Below, piece by piece: positions 1 through 7,583 of a stretch of 64,000 nt of DNA; the stretch's first letter is position 1; every line of letters begins with the position of its first letter. The stretch is from Streptomyces sp. NBC_00273. GTDB taxonomy: Bacteria; Actinomycetota; Actinomycetes; Streptomycetales; Streptomycetaceae. The DNA is taken from NCBI RefSeq assembly GCF_036178145.1, contig NZ_CP108067.1, positions 5,518,001 through 5,582,000 of the forward strand, written 5' to 3'. The notes under the pieces are model-generated. The model was not told the origin of the DNA and did no database searches. It worked only from the letters and a program-made list of their open reading frames with translations. The translations under genes and the position numbers were made by a program.

Positions 1-2
1 GG

Positions 3-623
3 TGCGTACGGCTGCTGGAACACGACGTGGACACCGGGACCCTGCTGCTGGAGCGGTTGGACGAGGGGCGGGATCTGGCGGCGCTCGCGCGGGAGGACGC
101 GCGGCAGGCGGTCGTGGTGGTCGGGGAGTTGCTGGCACGGCTGACGGCGGTGCCGGCTCCGGCCGGGTTGCGCGGGCTCGGTGAGATGGCCGCCGGGATG
201 TTGGCGGAGGTGCCGCGGGCGCTGGGGCAGCTGGTGGAGGCGCGGGACCGGCGGGTGCTGAAGGACTGCGCGGCGGCGGTGGCGGAGGTCGTGGGGGAGC
301 CGGGGGACCGGCTGCTGCACTGGGACCTGCACTACGAGAACGTGCTGGCGGCCGGCCGGGAGCCGTGGCTGGCGATCGACCCGAAGCCCTTGGCGGGAGA
401 TCCGGGTTTCGATCTGATGCCGGCGATCATCAACAACTTCCGGGCCGGGGACGTGCGGTGGCGGTTCGACCTGCTGACGGAGGTGGCGGGGCTGGAGCGG
501 GAGCGGGCGCTGGCCTGGACGCTGGGGCGGGTGCTCCAGAACTGCCTGTGGGACGTGGAGGACGGGGAAGAGCGCCTGGACGAGGACCAGTTGACGGTCG
601 CCGAGGTGCTCATGGAGCGGTGA
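3..623 (+). CDS. Aminoglycoside phosphotransferase (streptomycin 6-kinase-like), 5'-truncated by the window
   Basis: The reading frame is open from the first bases, so the N-terminal lobe lies outside the window and about 206 residues are visible. The catalytic loop HWDLHYEN (nt 318-341) fits the kinase HxDxxxxN motif, and IDPKPLAGDPGFDL downstream supplies the metal-binding Asp. This is the pattern of the APH(6)/hydroxyurea-phosphotransferase branch, which uses ATP to phosphorylate aminoglycosides. A GTG at nt 27 is internal, because the residues before it (VRLLEHD) are typical of the family. Real substrates are unknown, and many chromosomal Streptomyces copies have no proven resistance role. 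Confidence 0.85.
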   Translation, partial: CVRLLEHDVDTGTLLLERLDEGRDLAALAREDARQAVVVVGELLARLTAVPAPAGLRGLGEMAAGMLAEVPRALGQLVEARDRRVLKDCAAAVAEVVGEPGDRLLHWDLHYENVLAAGREPWLAIDPKPLAGDPGFDLMPAIINNFRAGDVRWRFDLLTEVAGLERERALAWTLGRVLQNCLWDVEDGEERLDEDQLTVAEVLMER

Positions 624-648
624 CGGGGCTCAGCCCTAGGCTGCGGGC

Positions 649-1131
649 ATGATCCGTAGCGCTGAAGTCGACGACGTGCCCGCCATCCACGCGATGATCC
701 GCGAGCTCGCGGAGTACGAGAAGGTGCCGCACGAGGCGCGGGCCACCGAGGAGCAGCTGCGGGAGGCGCTGTTCGGGGCGCGCCCGGCGGTGTTCGCGCA
801 CATCGCGGAGACGGAGGACGGGGAGGCCGTCGGCTTCGCGATGTGGTTCCTGTCCTTCTCGACGTGGCGCGGGGTGCACGGGATCTACCTGGAGGACCTG
901 TACGTGCGGCCGGGCGTGCGCGGCGGCGGCCACGGCAAGGCACTGCTGCGGGAATTGGCACGGACCTGTGTGGAGCGGGGGTACGAGCGGCTGGAGTGGT
1001 CCGTCCTGAAGTGGAACGCGCCGACGATCGCCTTCTACGAGGCCCTGGGCGCGCGGCCGCAGGAGGAGTGGTCGGTGTACCGGTTGACGGACGGGGCGCT
1101 GGCGGAGCTGGGGGACCCGAGGGCCTCGTAG
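649..1131 (+). CDS. GNAT family N-acetyltransferase (diamine acetyltransferase-like)
   Basis: A 160-residue single-domain GNAT protein. The acetyl-CoA pyrophosphate loop is VRPGVRGGGHGKALL at about residues 86-100, and a WNAPTIAFYEALGA segment forms the usual C-terminal half. The N-terminus (MIRSAEVDDVPAIHAMIRELAEYE) resembles spermidine/spermine N1-acetyltransferases, so polyamines or related amines are plausible substrates. It follows the phosphotransferase gene by 25 bp on the same strand and may share its transcript. The ATG at 649 is the first start and fits the fold. Substrate is not predictable from sequence. Confidence 0.85.
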   Translation: MIRSAEVDDVPAIHAMIRELAEYEKVPHEARATEEQLREALFGARPAVFAHIAETEDGEAVGFAMWFLSFSTWRGVHGIYLEDLYVRPGVRGGGHGKALLRELARTCVERGYERLEWSVLKWNAPTIAFYEALGARPQEEWSVYRLTDGALAELGDPRAS

Positions 1132-1153
1132 TGGCGGGGCGGGGCGGGGCGGG

Positions 1154-2164
1154 TCAGGGTTCCAGGACTACCTTGCCGGTGGTGGCGCGGGTTTCCAGGT
1201 CGTGGTGGGCGGTGGCGGCTTCGGCGAGCGGGTAGCGGGTCAGGGCGGGGCGCAGGCGGCCTGCGGCGGCTTCGGCGAGGGCGCGGGTTTCCAGGACGCG
1301 CAGGGGGTCGGGGGCGCCGACGCGTTGGAGCATGGCGGGGCCGAGGACGCCCCGGGTGGTGATGGCGCGGGCGTCGAGGTCGGCGCGTTCGGCGTCGGTG
1401 AGGTGCAGGGGACCGCCGGACCAGCCGAAGACGAGGTGCCGGGCGCCGGGGGCGAGGAGGCCGAGGGCGGTGCGGGCGGTTTCGCCGCCGACGGAGTCGA
1501 AGAGGACGGTGGCGCCGTCGGGGTGGTGGGCGCGTACGGCGTCGGCCCAGCCGGGGTCGGTGTAGTCGAGGGCGAGGTGGGCGCCGTTCGCTGCGGCGCG
1601 GGCGGTTTTGTCGGGGCCGCCGGCGAGGGCGATGACGGTGGCGCCGGCGTTGACCGCGTACTGGACGAGGAGCGTGCCGATGCCGCCGGCGGCGGCGGGG
1701 ATCAGGGCGACCGAGTCCGGGCCGAGGTCGGCGAACTGCAGGATCCCGAGGGTGGTGCGGCCGGTGCCGATCATGGCGACGGCTTCGGCGGGGTCGAGGC
1801 CGGCCGGTACGGGGTGCAGGCGGTCGGCGTCGGCGACGGCGTACTGGGCGTAGCCGCCGGGGGCGAAGCCGAGGTGGACGACGACGGTGCGGCCGAGCCA
1901 GGCGGGGTCGGTGCCGGGGCCGAGGGCGTCGACGGTGCCGGCGACCTCGCGGCCGGGGATGGTCGGGAGCTCGGGGAGCGGGGCGGGCGGGCCCTGGATG
2001 CCCTGGCGGAGGCTGGTGTCGAGGAGGTGGACGCCGGCGGCGGCGACCGCGATGCGGACCTGGCCGGGTGCGGGGACGGGGGCGTCGGTGTGCTCGTAGG
2101 AGAGGTTTTCGGCGGGGCCGAAGGCGTGGAGGCGGATGGCTCGCATGGTGGGCATGACGATCAC
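1154..2164 (-). CDS. Zinc-independent quinone oxidoreductase, MDR superfamily
   Basis: A 336-residue medium-chain dehydrogenase/reductase. The N-terminal GroES-like domain begins MRAIRLHAFGPAENLSYEH, and an NADPH-binding Rossmann motif AAAGGIGTLL lies near residue 155. The cysteine clusters of zinc alcohol dehydrogenases are absent, which points to the quinone oxidoreductase (Qor/zeta-crystallin) branch that reduces quinones or enones with NADPH. The GTG at 2164 was chosen because GAGG lies 7 nt upstream. ATGs at 2155 and 2146 are possible but less well spaced. The gene converges on the GNAT gene. Confidence 0.85.
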   Translation of the reverse strand: MIVMPTMRAIRLHAFGPAENLSYEHTDAPVPAPGQVRIAVAAAGVHLLDTSLRQGIQGPPAPLPELPTIPGREVAGTVDALGPGTDPAWLGRTVVVHLGFAPGGYAQYAVADADRLHPVPAGLDPAEAVAMIGTGRTTLGILQFADLGPDSVALIPAAAGGIGTLLVQYAVNAGATVIALAGGPDKTARAAANGAHLALDYTDPGWADAVRAHHPDGATVLFDSVGGETARTALGLLAPGARHLVFGWSGGPLHLTDAERADLDARAITTRGVLGPAMLQRVGAPDPLRVLETRALAEAAAGRLRPALTRYPLAEAATAHHDLETRATTGKVVLEP

Positions 2165-2231
2165 GGTGCTACCTCGAGCGGGGTTGAGGTCAAGGGCGGC
2201 CGTTGTCAGTGGGGTGCTTCACGATGGGGGC

Positions 2232-2906
2232 ATGGCACGCAAAGGGCAGCAGGAGACGGTCAAGGCGGCGCGACGGCCGGAGCTGAGGTTGCCCGAGCTG
2301 ACGGTGTGGGAGGGGCGCGGGCTGGAGCCGGACGGGGACTACGACGGGCTGGAGTTCGTGGATCTCGACCTGGCGGGGCAGGAGGGGATCGGGGCCCGGT
2401 TCATGGACTGCGCGGTGCGACGGTGTGCGCTGGACGAGGCGGGGCTGGCGAAGGCGCGGATCCTGGATTCGGTGCTGGAGGGGGTCCGGGGGGTGGGGAC
2501 GGACCTGTCGGGGGCTTCGCTGCGGGACGTGGAGGTGGTGGACGCGCGACTGGGCGGGGTGCAGTTGCACGGGGCGGTGCTGGAGCGGGTGGTGGTCCGC
2601 GGGGGCAAGATCGACTACCTGAACCTGCGGAAGGCGCGGCTCAAGGACGTGGTCTTCGAGGGGTGCGTGCTGGTGGAGCCGGACTTCGCGGGAGCGGTGC
2701 TGGAGCGGGTGGAGTTCCGGGACTGTGCCCTGCGGGGGGTGGATTTCAGCGGGGTGCGGATGGCGGACGTGGACCTGCGGGAGGCGTCCGTGCTGGAGAT
2801 CGCGCGGGGGGTGGATTCGCTGACCGGGGCGGTGATCAGCCCGGCGCAGCTGTTCGACCTGGCCCCGGCGCTTGCTTCCCAGCTGGGGGTGCGGGTCGTT
2901 TCGTAG
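2232..2906 (+). CDS. Pentapeptide repeat-containing protein
   Basis: A 224-residue protein whose middle and C-terminal parts consist of degenerate A(D/N)LxX pentapeptides (for example TDLSGASLRDVEV, PDFAGAVLERVEF, VDFSGVRMADVDL). Such repeats fold into a right-handed quadrilateral beta-helix. Some family members mimic DNA and protect gyrase (Qnr, MfpA), but most have no known role and nothing here shows gyrase binding. The start at 2232 gives MARKGQQETVKAARRP. It is divergent from the quinone oxidoreductase, and a dispersed GC-rich repeat follows its stop directly. Confidence 0.85.
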   Translation: MARKGQQETVKAARRPELRLPELTVWEGRGLEPDGDYDGLEFVDLDLAGQEGIGARFMDCAVRRCALDEAGLAKARILDSVLEGVRGVGTDLSGASLRDVEVVDARLGGVQLHGAVLERVVVRGGKIDYLNLRKARLKDVVFEGCVLVEPDFAGAVLERVEFRDCALRGVDFSGVRMADVDLREASVLEIARGVDSLTGAVISPAQLFDLAPALASQLGVRVVS

Positions 2907-2907
2907 C

Positions 2908-3019
2908 CTGCGGCGCCGTTGCCGGGGCGCTGCCCCGGACCCCGCGCCTCAAACGCCGGCGGGGCTGAAAGGTCGGGGCTCCGCCCCGGACCCCGTGCCT
3001 GGGGGGCCGGTGGGGCTGG
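2908..3019. repeat. Dispersed GC-rich intergenic repeat, copy 1 (two tandem units)
   Basis: The unit has a GC-rich hairpin (GGGGC-TCC-GCCCC type) followed by CCCCGCGCCTCAAACGCC and GGCGGGGCTG. The core is at 2933-2967 and a second degenerate unit runs to about 3019. Related copies occur at 6683-6746, 21170-21421, 45086-45182 and, degenerately, near 53770-53850. All lie just after stop codons. The hairpins suggest a terminator or REP-like role, which is inference. Confidence 0.75.
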
Positions 3020-3142
3020 AATCGTGTGTCGGGCGGCTGCGGCGAATGGCCGAGCGTTCGGATGCCTCGACGGGCGGTGTGTCGGGTGAGCTGCCTAACG
3101 TCGCAGGTAGACACATCGGTGCGCGAGGCCCGTGGAGGTGGC

Positions 3143-4228
3143 ATGCCCCGTCGGAGCCGCTGGATGGCAGGTGTCTGCGCCAGTACGGTCGCCGTCGGCC
3201 TGCTCGTGGTGGGGGGCTTCTTCGGGAGTCCGCCGTCGCGGGAAGGGGCCGGGGGCAGCGCGGGGACGGAGGGCGCCGAGGCCGCCGGGGTCGCCGTGGG
3301 CGCCTATCTCCACTACGACTCGCCCGGCGTCGAGCGGATGGAGGAACTTTCGCGCTGGCTGGGCGGTACCGAGCTGCGCGCCGGGCACACCTATCTGCCC
3401 GGCGACACCTGGCAGAACATCGAGGGGGAACCGGATTTCCTGCATACCTGGGCACGGTGGCGCAAGGAGAAGGCCGATCGGCTGTTCGTCCTGAACGTGC
3501 CCATGCAGGCACACAACGAGGCCCGTGTTGCCGACGACCGGGTCGCCGAGCTGATCCGCACCGGCGCGCGAGGTGCGAACGACCACCACTTCCAGCGGCT
3601 GGCGAGGCGTCTGGTCGACCTCGGGGTGCCGGACACGGTGATCGTGCTCGGCTGGGAGATGAACGGCTTCGACTACACCCACCGGTGCAGTCCCGATCCG
3701 GAGAACTGGAAGACGTACTGGCGGCGCATCGTGGCCGCCATGCGGTCGGTGGAGGGCCAGCGGTTCCGTTTCGACTACGCCCCCAACCGCGGGAGGGACG
3801 CGGTCGCCTGGACCAGCTGTTATCCCGGCGACGACGTGGTCGACATCGTCGGCATGGACTCCTACGACCAGGAGCCCGGCCGGACCTTCGACGAGCAGGT
3901 CACCCAGCCCTACGGACTCCAGCAGCAGGTCGACTTCGCGAAGGCGCACGGCAAGCGGATCTCGTACCCCGAATGGGGGCTGTTCCGGCACGGCGACAAT
4001 CCCGAGTACGTGCGGGGCATGCTGGCCTGGTTCGCCGAGCACCAGCCGCTCTACCAGAGCATCACCGACTACTGCCCGCACGGCGTGTGGCAGTGCGGGC
4101 AGAACCCGCGCTCCACGCAGGTGTTCCGGGAGTTCCTGTCCGCCGGGCCGATCGGGCCGACCGGGCCGATCGGTCCGACGGGGGCGATCGGTCCGACGGG
4201 ATCGACGAAGGGCTCGCCGCGGCCCTGA
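3143..4228 (+). CDS. Secreted glycoside hydrolase family 26-like protein with collagen-like tail
   Basis: A 361-residue protein with an N-terminal signal or anchor segment (residues about 9-27), then a TIM-barrel domain. GWEMNGFDYTHR carries the likely acid/base E172 and SYPEWGLF the likely nucleophile E277, matching the GH26 (beta-mannanase/lichenase) pattern. HHDSY-type binding residues are only loosely kept, so the glycan is uncertain. Residues about 335-353 form a short collagen-like Gly-x-y run (GPIGPTGPIGPTG). Start ATG 3143 is preceded by GGAGG with 4 nt spacing. An upstream in-frame extension exists but has no ribosome site. Confidence 0.8.
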   Translation: MPRRSRWMAGVCASTVAVGLLVVGGFFGSPPSREGAGGSAGTEGAEAAGVAVGAYLHYDSPGVERMEELSRWLGGTELRAGHTYLPGDTWQNIEGEPDFLHTWARWRKEKADRLFVLNVPMQAHNEARVADDRVAELIRTGARGANDHHFQRLARRLVDLGVPDTVIVLGWEMNGFDYTHRCSPDPENWKTYWRRIVAAMRSVEGQRFRFDYAPNRGRDAVAWTSCYPGDDVVDIVGMDSYDQEPGRTFDEQVTQPYGLQQQVDFAKAHGKRISYPEWGLFRHGDNPEYVRGMLAWFAEHQPLYQSITDYCPHGVWQCGQNPRSTQVFREFLSAGPIGPTGPIGPTGAIGPTGSTKGSPRP

Positions 4229-4260
4229 CCGCCCCGGAGAGCGGGCCCGCGGGAGCCGGT

Positions 4261-4800
4261 CTACGCCGGGACGCGGGGGAAGCGGGCCTGGAGGGTCCAG
4301 ATGGCCGGGTTGTCGGCGAGGCCGTCGTGCATGTCGATCAGGTCGGCGATGAGGTCGTGCAGGAAGTCGCGCGCCTCGCGGCGCAGCAGGCGGTGGCTGA
4401 AGGTCAGCGGGGCTTCCTCGGCCGGCATCCAGTCGGCCTCGACGTCGACCCAGCCGAAGCGGCGCTCGAAGAGCATCCGGTCCGAGGACTCGGTGAAGTC
4501 GAGTTCGGCGAACTGCCGGTTGGCGGAGCGGTTGCCGCGGGGGTCCTTGTCGAGCTGCTCGACGATGTCGCACAGGGCCCAGGCGAAGTCCAGTACGGGC
4601 ACCCATCCCCAGGCTGTGGACACTTCCCGGTCCTTGTCGGTGTCGGCGAGGTAGACGTCCCCGCAGAACAGGTCGTGCCGCAGGGCGTGGACGTCCGCGG
4701 AGCGGTAGTCGGTCTGCGGGGGGTCCGGGAAGCGCCGGGAGAGGGAGTAGCCGATGTCGAGCACGTAGCTGATGGTGTCACGGGTGCCGGGGGCGTTCAC
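4261..4800 (-). CDS. Conserved hypothetical protein
   Basis: A 179-residue soluble acidic protein of unknown function. It has no signal peptide, membrane segment or nucleotide-binding motif that I recognise. Aromatic-rich stretches (TAWGWVPVLDFAWALCDIVEQL and the FGWVDVEADWMP segment) suggest a compact globular fold. The GTG start at 4800 is uncertain because GGAG touches it with no spacer. The start region lies in a 22-bp tandem duplication (4783-4826). It sits downstream of the two-component genes on the same strand, 30 bp after the regulator's stop, so cotranscription is likely. Confidence 0.65.
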   Translation of the reverse strand: MNAPGTRDTISYVLDIGYSLSRRFPDPPQTDYRSADVHALRHDLFCGDVYLADTDKDREVSTAWGWVPVLDFAWALCDIVEQLDKDPRGNRSANRQFAELDFTESSDRMLFERRFGWVDVEADWMPAEEAPLTFSHRLLRREARDFLHDLIADLIDMHDGLADNPAIWTLQARFPRVPA

Positions 4801-4826
4801 CTCCGGTGCCGGGGGCGTTCGCCTCC
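4783..4826. repeat. 22-bp tandem duplication over the start of the hypothetical gene
   Basis: Two copies of GGTGCCGGGGGCGTTC[A/G]CCTCC lie head to tail at 4783-4804 and 4805-4826, differing by one base. Each copy contains, on the minus strand, GGAGG(T/C)GAACGCC, which is the ribosome-binding-site and start region of the downstream gene, so the translation-start context is duplicated. Confidence 0.8.
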
Positions 4827-4830
4827 GGTG

Positions 4831-5451
4831 TCAGGGCAGGAGGCGCTGTTCCTTGGCCACGGAGACCGCGCCGGCGCGGGTGTCGACGCCGAGTTTGTCG
4901 TAGATGCGGCCCAGGTGGGTCTTGACGGTGGCCTCGCTGATGAACAGGGCGCGGGCGATGTCGCGGTTGCCCAGGCCCCGGGCCAGCTGGCCGAGGATGT
5001 CGAGTTCGCGGTCGGTCAGGGTGGGGCGGGTGCCGCGCATGTGGGCCATGACCCGGCTGGCCACCGGTGCGGACAGGGTGGTGCGGCCCTGGGCCGCGGA
5101 GTGGATCGCGGCGAAGAGTTCCTCCGGGCGCTCGGCCTTGAGGAGGTAGCCGGTGGCGCCGGCGCCGATCGCGCGGGTGATGTCCGCGTCGGTGTCGTAG
5201 GTGGTGAGGACCAGTACGTGCGGGGGCCGGGGGAGCGCCGTGATCCGGCGGGTCGCCTCGACGCCGTCGATGCCCTCGCCCAGCTGGAGGTCCATCAGGA
5301 CCACGTCGGGGTGGAGCTTCGCGGCGAGGGCGACGGCCTCCTCGCCGCTGCCCGCCTCGCCGAGGACCTCGATGTCGGGCTCGCTGCCGAGCAGGGCCAG
5401 GAGTCCGGCGCGGACCACCACGTGGTCGTCGCAGAGGAGGATCGTGGTCAT
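4831..5451 (-). CDS. NarL/LuxR-family response regulator
   Basis: A 206-residue regulator. The receiver domain (residues 1-120) has acidic pair D8-D9, phosphoacceptor D54 (VVLMDLQLGEG), a TTYD switch residue and K in the YLLKAERPEEL segment. The C-terminal LuxR-type HTH (about 138-200) reads LTDRELDILGQLARGLGN then ISEATVKTHLGRIYDKL. It is the output partner of the adjacent histidine kinase, whose stop overlaps this ATG by 4 nt (ATGA), indicating translational coupling. Target genes cannot be read from the sequence; the hypothetical gene downstream is a candidate. Confidence 0.93.
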   Translation of the reverse strand: MTTILLCDDHVVVRAGLLALLGSEPDIEVLGEAGSGEEAVALAAKLHPDVVLMDLQLGEGIDGVEATRRITALPRPPHVLVLTTYDTDADITRAIGAGATGYLLKAERPEELFAAIHSAAQGRTTLSAPVASRVMAHMRGTRPTLTDRELDILGQLARGLGNRDIARALFISEATVKTHLGRIYDKLGVDTRAGAVSVAKEQRLLP

Positions 5452-6647
5452 GGGGCCGGCTCCAGGGGGATGGCCGCGGAGAGGACGGTGCCCTCGCCCG
5501 GCGCGGATTCGATCGTCAGGGTGCCGCCGAGCTGGCGGACGCGGGCCCGCATGGCCGGGAGGCCGTGCCCGCGGTCGGCGGAGCGGGTGCCGGCGCGGGT
5601 GCCGGTACCGGTACCGGCACCGGTGCGGGGCTCCGTGAAGCCGTGGCCGTCGTCGGCGATGTCCAGGACGACCTGGTCGCCCAGGAAGCTCAGGGTGAGG
5701 GCGGCCGTACGGGCACCGGAGTGCTCGCGGACGTTGGCCAGCGCGCCCTGGGCTATGCGCAGCAGGGCGGACTGGACGCGGTCCGGGAGCGGTGTCGGGG
5801 TGCCCTCGAGGTGGAACCGGACCTCGATGTCCGGGCCGGCGTCGAGGGAGCGCAGGGCTTCGGCGAGGCCGGCGCCGTCGGCGAGCTCGCGCGGGGCCAG
5901 GTCGTGCACGAGCCGGCGGGCTTCGGCGAGGCCGTGGGCGGCGATGCCGGTGGCGGTACGGACGTGCGCGCGGGCGGTGGCCGGGTCGGTGTCCCAGGTG
6001 CGGTCCGCGGCCTGGAGCAGCATCTGCTGGCTGGACAGGTTCTGGGCGAGGGTGTCGTGGATCTCCATGGACAGCCGTTGCCGTTCGGCGAGGGTGCCTT
6101 CGCGGCGTTCGGTGGCGGCCAGCTCGCGGCGGGTGCGGATCAAGTCGTCGATGAGGGTGCGCTGGGCCCGGGCCTGGCGTTCCATGTGGACGAAGACGGC
6201 GGTGGCGAGGGCGGCGACGGCGGGCGGGGCCAGGAGGAGGTTGGGGTCGAAGGACTTGGCCAGCTGGAGCTGGGCGATCACCACGAAGCCGGTGAGGAGG
6301 GCCACGAGGACGATGGCGGCGCGCGGCGGGAGGGTGCGCAGGGCGGTGAAGAACAGCGGTACGGCGCACCAGGCGAAGCTCGGCGCGAGGACGACCAGAA
6401 CCATCCAGGTGGTGACGACCAGGCCGAGCCACAGCAGCCGCCGGGTGGTGGGGGCGGCGCCGAGGGCGGGGCCGAGTACGTAGAGCAGGGCCAGGGTGAT
6501 GCTGAGGGCGAGGATCCACGGGGTGCGGGGTTCGCCGGGGTGGCGGAGGAGGAAGCGGACCAGGGAGGCGCCGAGGAGGAGGAAGAACGTGGTGTGGGCG
6601 ACCGTGGTCAGCGTGCGGGTGTCCGGCTTGCTGGCGGGGTGGCTCAC
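5448..6647 (-). CDS. Sensor histidine kinase, HisKA_3 type
   Basis: A 399-residue membrane kinase. Four to five hydrophobic segments occupy residues about 15-155, a short linker follows, and the dimerisation/phosphoacceptor motif ERQRLSMEIHDTLAQN carries H197. The ATPase domain shows DIADDGHGF (G1) and GHGLPAMRARV (G2). A Gly-Thr repeat (GAGTGTGTRAGTR, encoded by a GGTACC-like microsatellite near 5590-5625) is inserted in the ATP lid. There is no extracytoplasmic domain, so the signal may be membrane or intracellular. GTG 6647 has AGGAG 7 nt upstream. It pairs with the NarL-type regulator. Confidence 0.92.
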   Translation of the reverse strand: MSHPASKPDTRTLTTVAHTTFFLLLGASLVRFLLRHPGEPRTPWILALSITLALLYVLGPALGAAPTTRRLLWLGLVVTTWMVLVVLAPSFAWCAVPLFFTALRTLPPRAAIVLVALLTGFVVIAQLQLAKSFDPNLLLAPPAVAALATAVFVHMERQARAQRTLIDDLIRTRRELAATERREGTLAERQRLSMEIHDTLAQNLSSQQMLLQAADRTWDTDPATARAHVRTATGIAAHGLAEARRLVHDLAPRELADGAGLAEALRSLDAGPDIEVRFHLEGTPTPLPDRVQSALLRIAQGALANVREHSGARTAALTLSFLGDQVVLDIADDGHGFTEPRTGAGTGTGTRAGTRSADRGHGLPAMRARVRQLGGTLTIESAPGEGTVLSAAIPLEPAP

Positions 6648-6984
6648 CGGGTTGCTCCTGGTTTGCGAGGGGTGCGTTCATTGTCGCCTGCGGCGCCGCT
6701 CCGGGGCTCCGCCCCGCACCCCGCGCCTCAAACGCCGGCGGGGCTGGAGGAGCGGCGGGGCTGGAGGGGGCCGTGAACAGGAAATACCTCGCCGGAGGCG
6801 AGCCGCATCGACCGATCGGATGACCCCGGGGTCAGCCGGTCCGGTGGGCGGGGCGAGCCGGTACGGGGACGGGGTGCGCGGGGTTCCGGGCCGAGGCTTG
6901 GAGCAGTGAAGGAGCCGGTCCGACCGGCCCGGAGCGACCCGATGCCGACCCCGTGCCCCCGTGCCACCGTTCTCAGGAGCAGAG
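6648..6984. other. Intergenic region between kinase and HbpS-like gene
   Basis: A 337-bp gap between divergent genes. It holds copy 2 of the dispersed GC-rich repeat (6683-6746), an added GGCGGGGCTGGAGG partial unit, and a small hairpin CTCGCC-GGA-GGCGAG (6788-6802). Further right I see only GC-rich promoter-like DNA and no credible gene. Confidence 0.6.
6683..6746. repeat. Dispersed GC-rich intergenic repeat, copy 2
   Basis: CGCCTGCGGCGCCG followed by GGGGCTCCGCCCCGCACC and CGCGCCTCAAACGCC-GGCGGGGCTGG. It matches copy 1 in order and nearly in sequence, including the leading GCCTGCGGCGCCG block. Confidence 0.8.
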
Positions 6985-7551
6985 ATGAACACCCGCACCC
7001 GCGTTCTCACCGGTACCGCCCTCGCCGTCGCCCTGGGCGCCGGAGCCTTCGGTGCCGTGAGCGCCAGCGCGACCCCCGCCTCCGACGTCGCCTCTGCGTC
7101 CGTCGACGCGGTCTCCTCGAAGAAGGACGGGCCGGCCGACAAGAACTTCACCACGACGACGCACCTCACCGTCGACGCCGCGACCCGCGCCGCCCAGGCC
7201 GCGCTGAAGGCCGCCGAGTCCGAGAACCAGAAGGTGACGGTCGCGGTCGTCGACCGCAACGGCAACACCATCGTCACCCTGCGCGGCGACGGCGCCGGTC
7301 CGCAGTCCTACGAGTCGGCGCAGCGCAAGGCCTTCACCGCCGTGTCCTGGAACGCCCCGACCTCGGTGCTCGTGGGCCGCCTCGCCCAGACCCCGAACCT
7401 GAAGGACATCCCCGGCACCCTCTTCCTCGGTGGCGGCACCCCGGTCCAGGCGAACGGCGCGCCCGTCGCCGGTGTCGGCGTGGCCGGTGCCCCGAGCGGT
7501 GACCTGGACGAGAAGTTCGCCAAGGCGGGCGTGGACGCGCTCGGCAAGTAA
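6985..7551 (+). CDS. Secreted heme-binding HbpS/GlcG-family protein
   Basis: A 188-residue protein with a Sec signal peptide (MNTRTRVLTGTALAVALGAG, cleavage near ASA-TPA) followed by a GlcG/HbpS domain (DUF336). The domain shows KVTVAVVDRNGNTI, SAQRKAFTAVSW and LFLGGGTPVQANGAPVAGVGVAG, the last being the conserved glycine-rich loop. In Streptomyces reticuli HbpS binds heme extracellularly and modulates the SenS-SenR two-component system. A NarL-type kinase/regulator pair lies divergently next to this gene, so a similar sensor role is tempting but unproven. Start ATG has AGGAG 5 nt upstream. Confidence 0.87.
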   Translation: MNTRTRVLTGTALAVALGAGAFGAVSASATPASDVASASVDAVSSKKDGPADKNFTTTTHLTVDAATRAAQAALKAAESENQKVTVAVVDRNGNTIVTLRGDGAGPQSYESAQRKAFTAVSWNAPTSVLVGRLAQTPNLKDIPGTLFLGGGTPVQANGAPVAGVGVAGAPSGDLDEKFAKAGVDALGK

Positions 7552-7583
7552 CCCGCGGAGCGCCGACGCCTAGGATCGAGTGC

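Noticed and set aside
1202..2968. Very long plus-strand open frame opposite the quinone oxidoreductase (and many similar long antisense frames elsewhere)
   Set aside because: High GC removes stop codons from all frames. The translations are Gly/Ala/Arg-rich without motifs and oppose a well-supported gene.
2872..6483. A 1203-codon plus-strand open frame spanning several genes
   Set aside because: It covers the GH26, regulator and kinase genes in non-coding frames, and its composition is low-complexity Arg/Gly.
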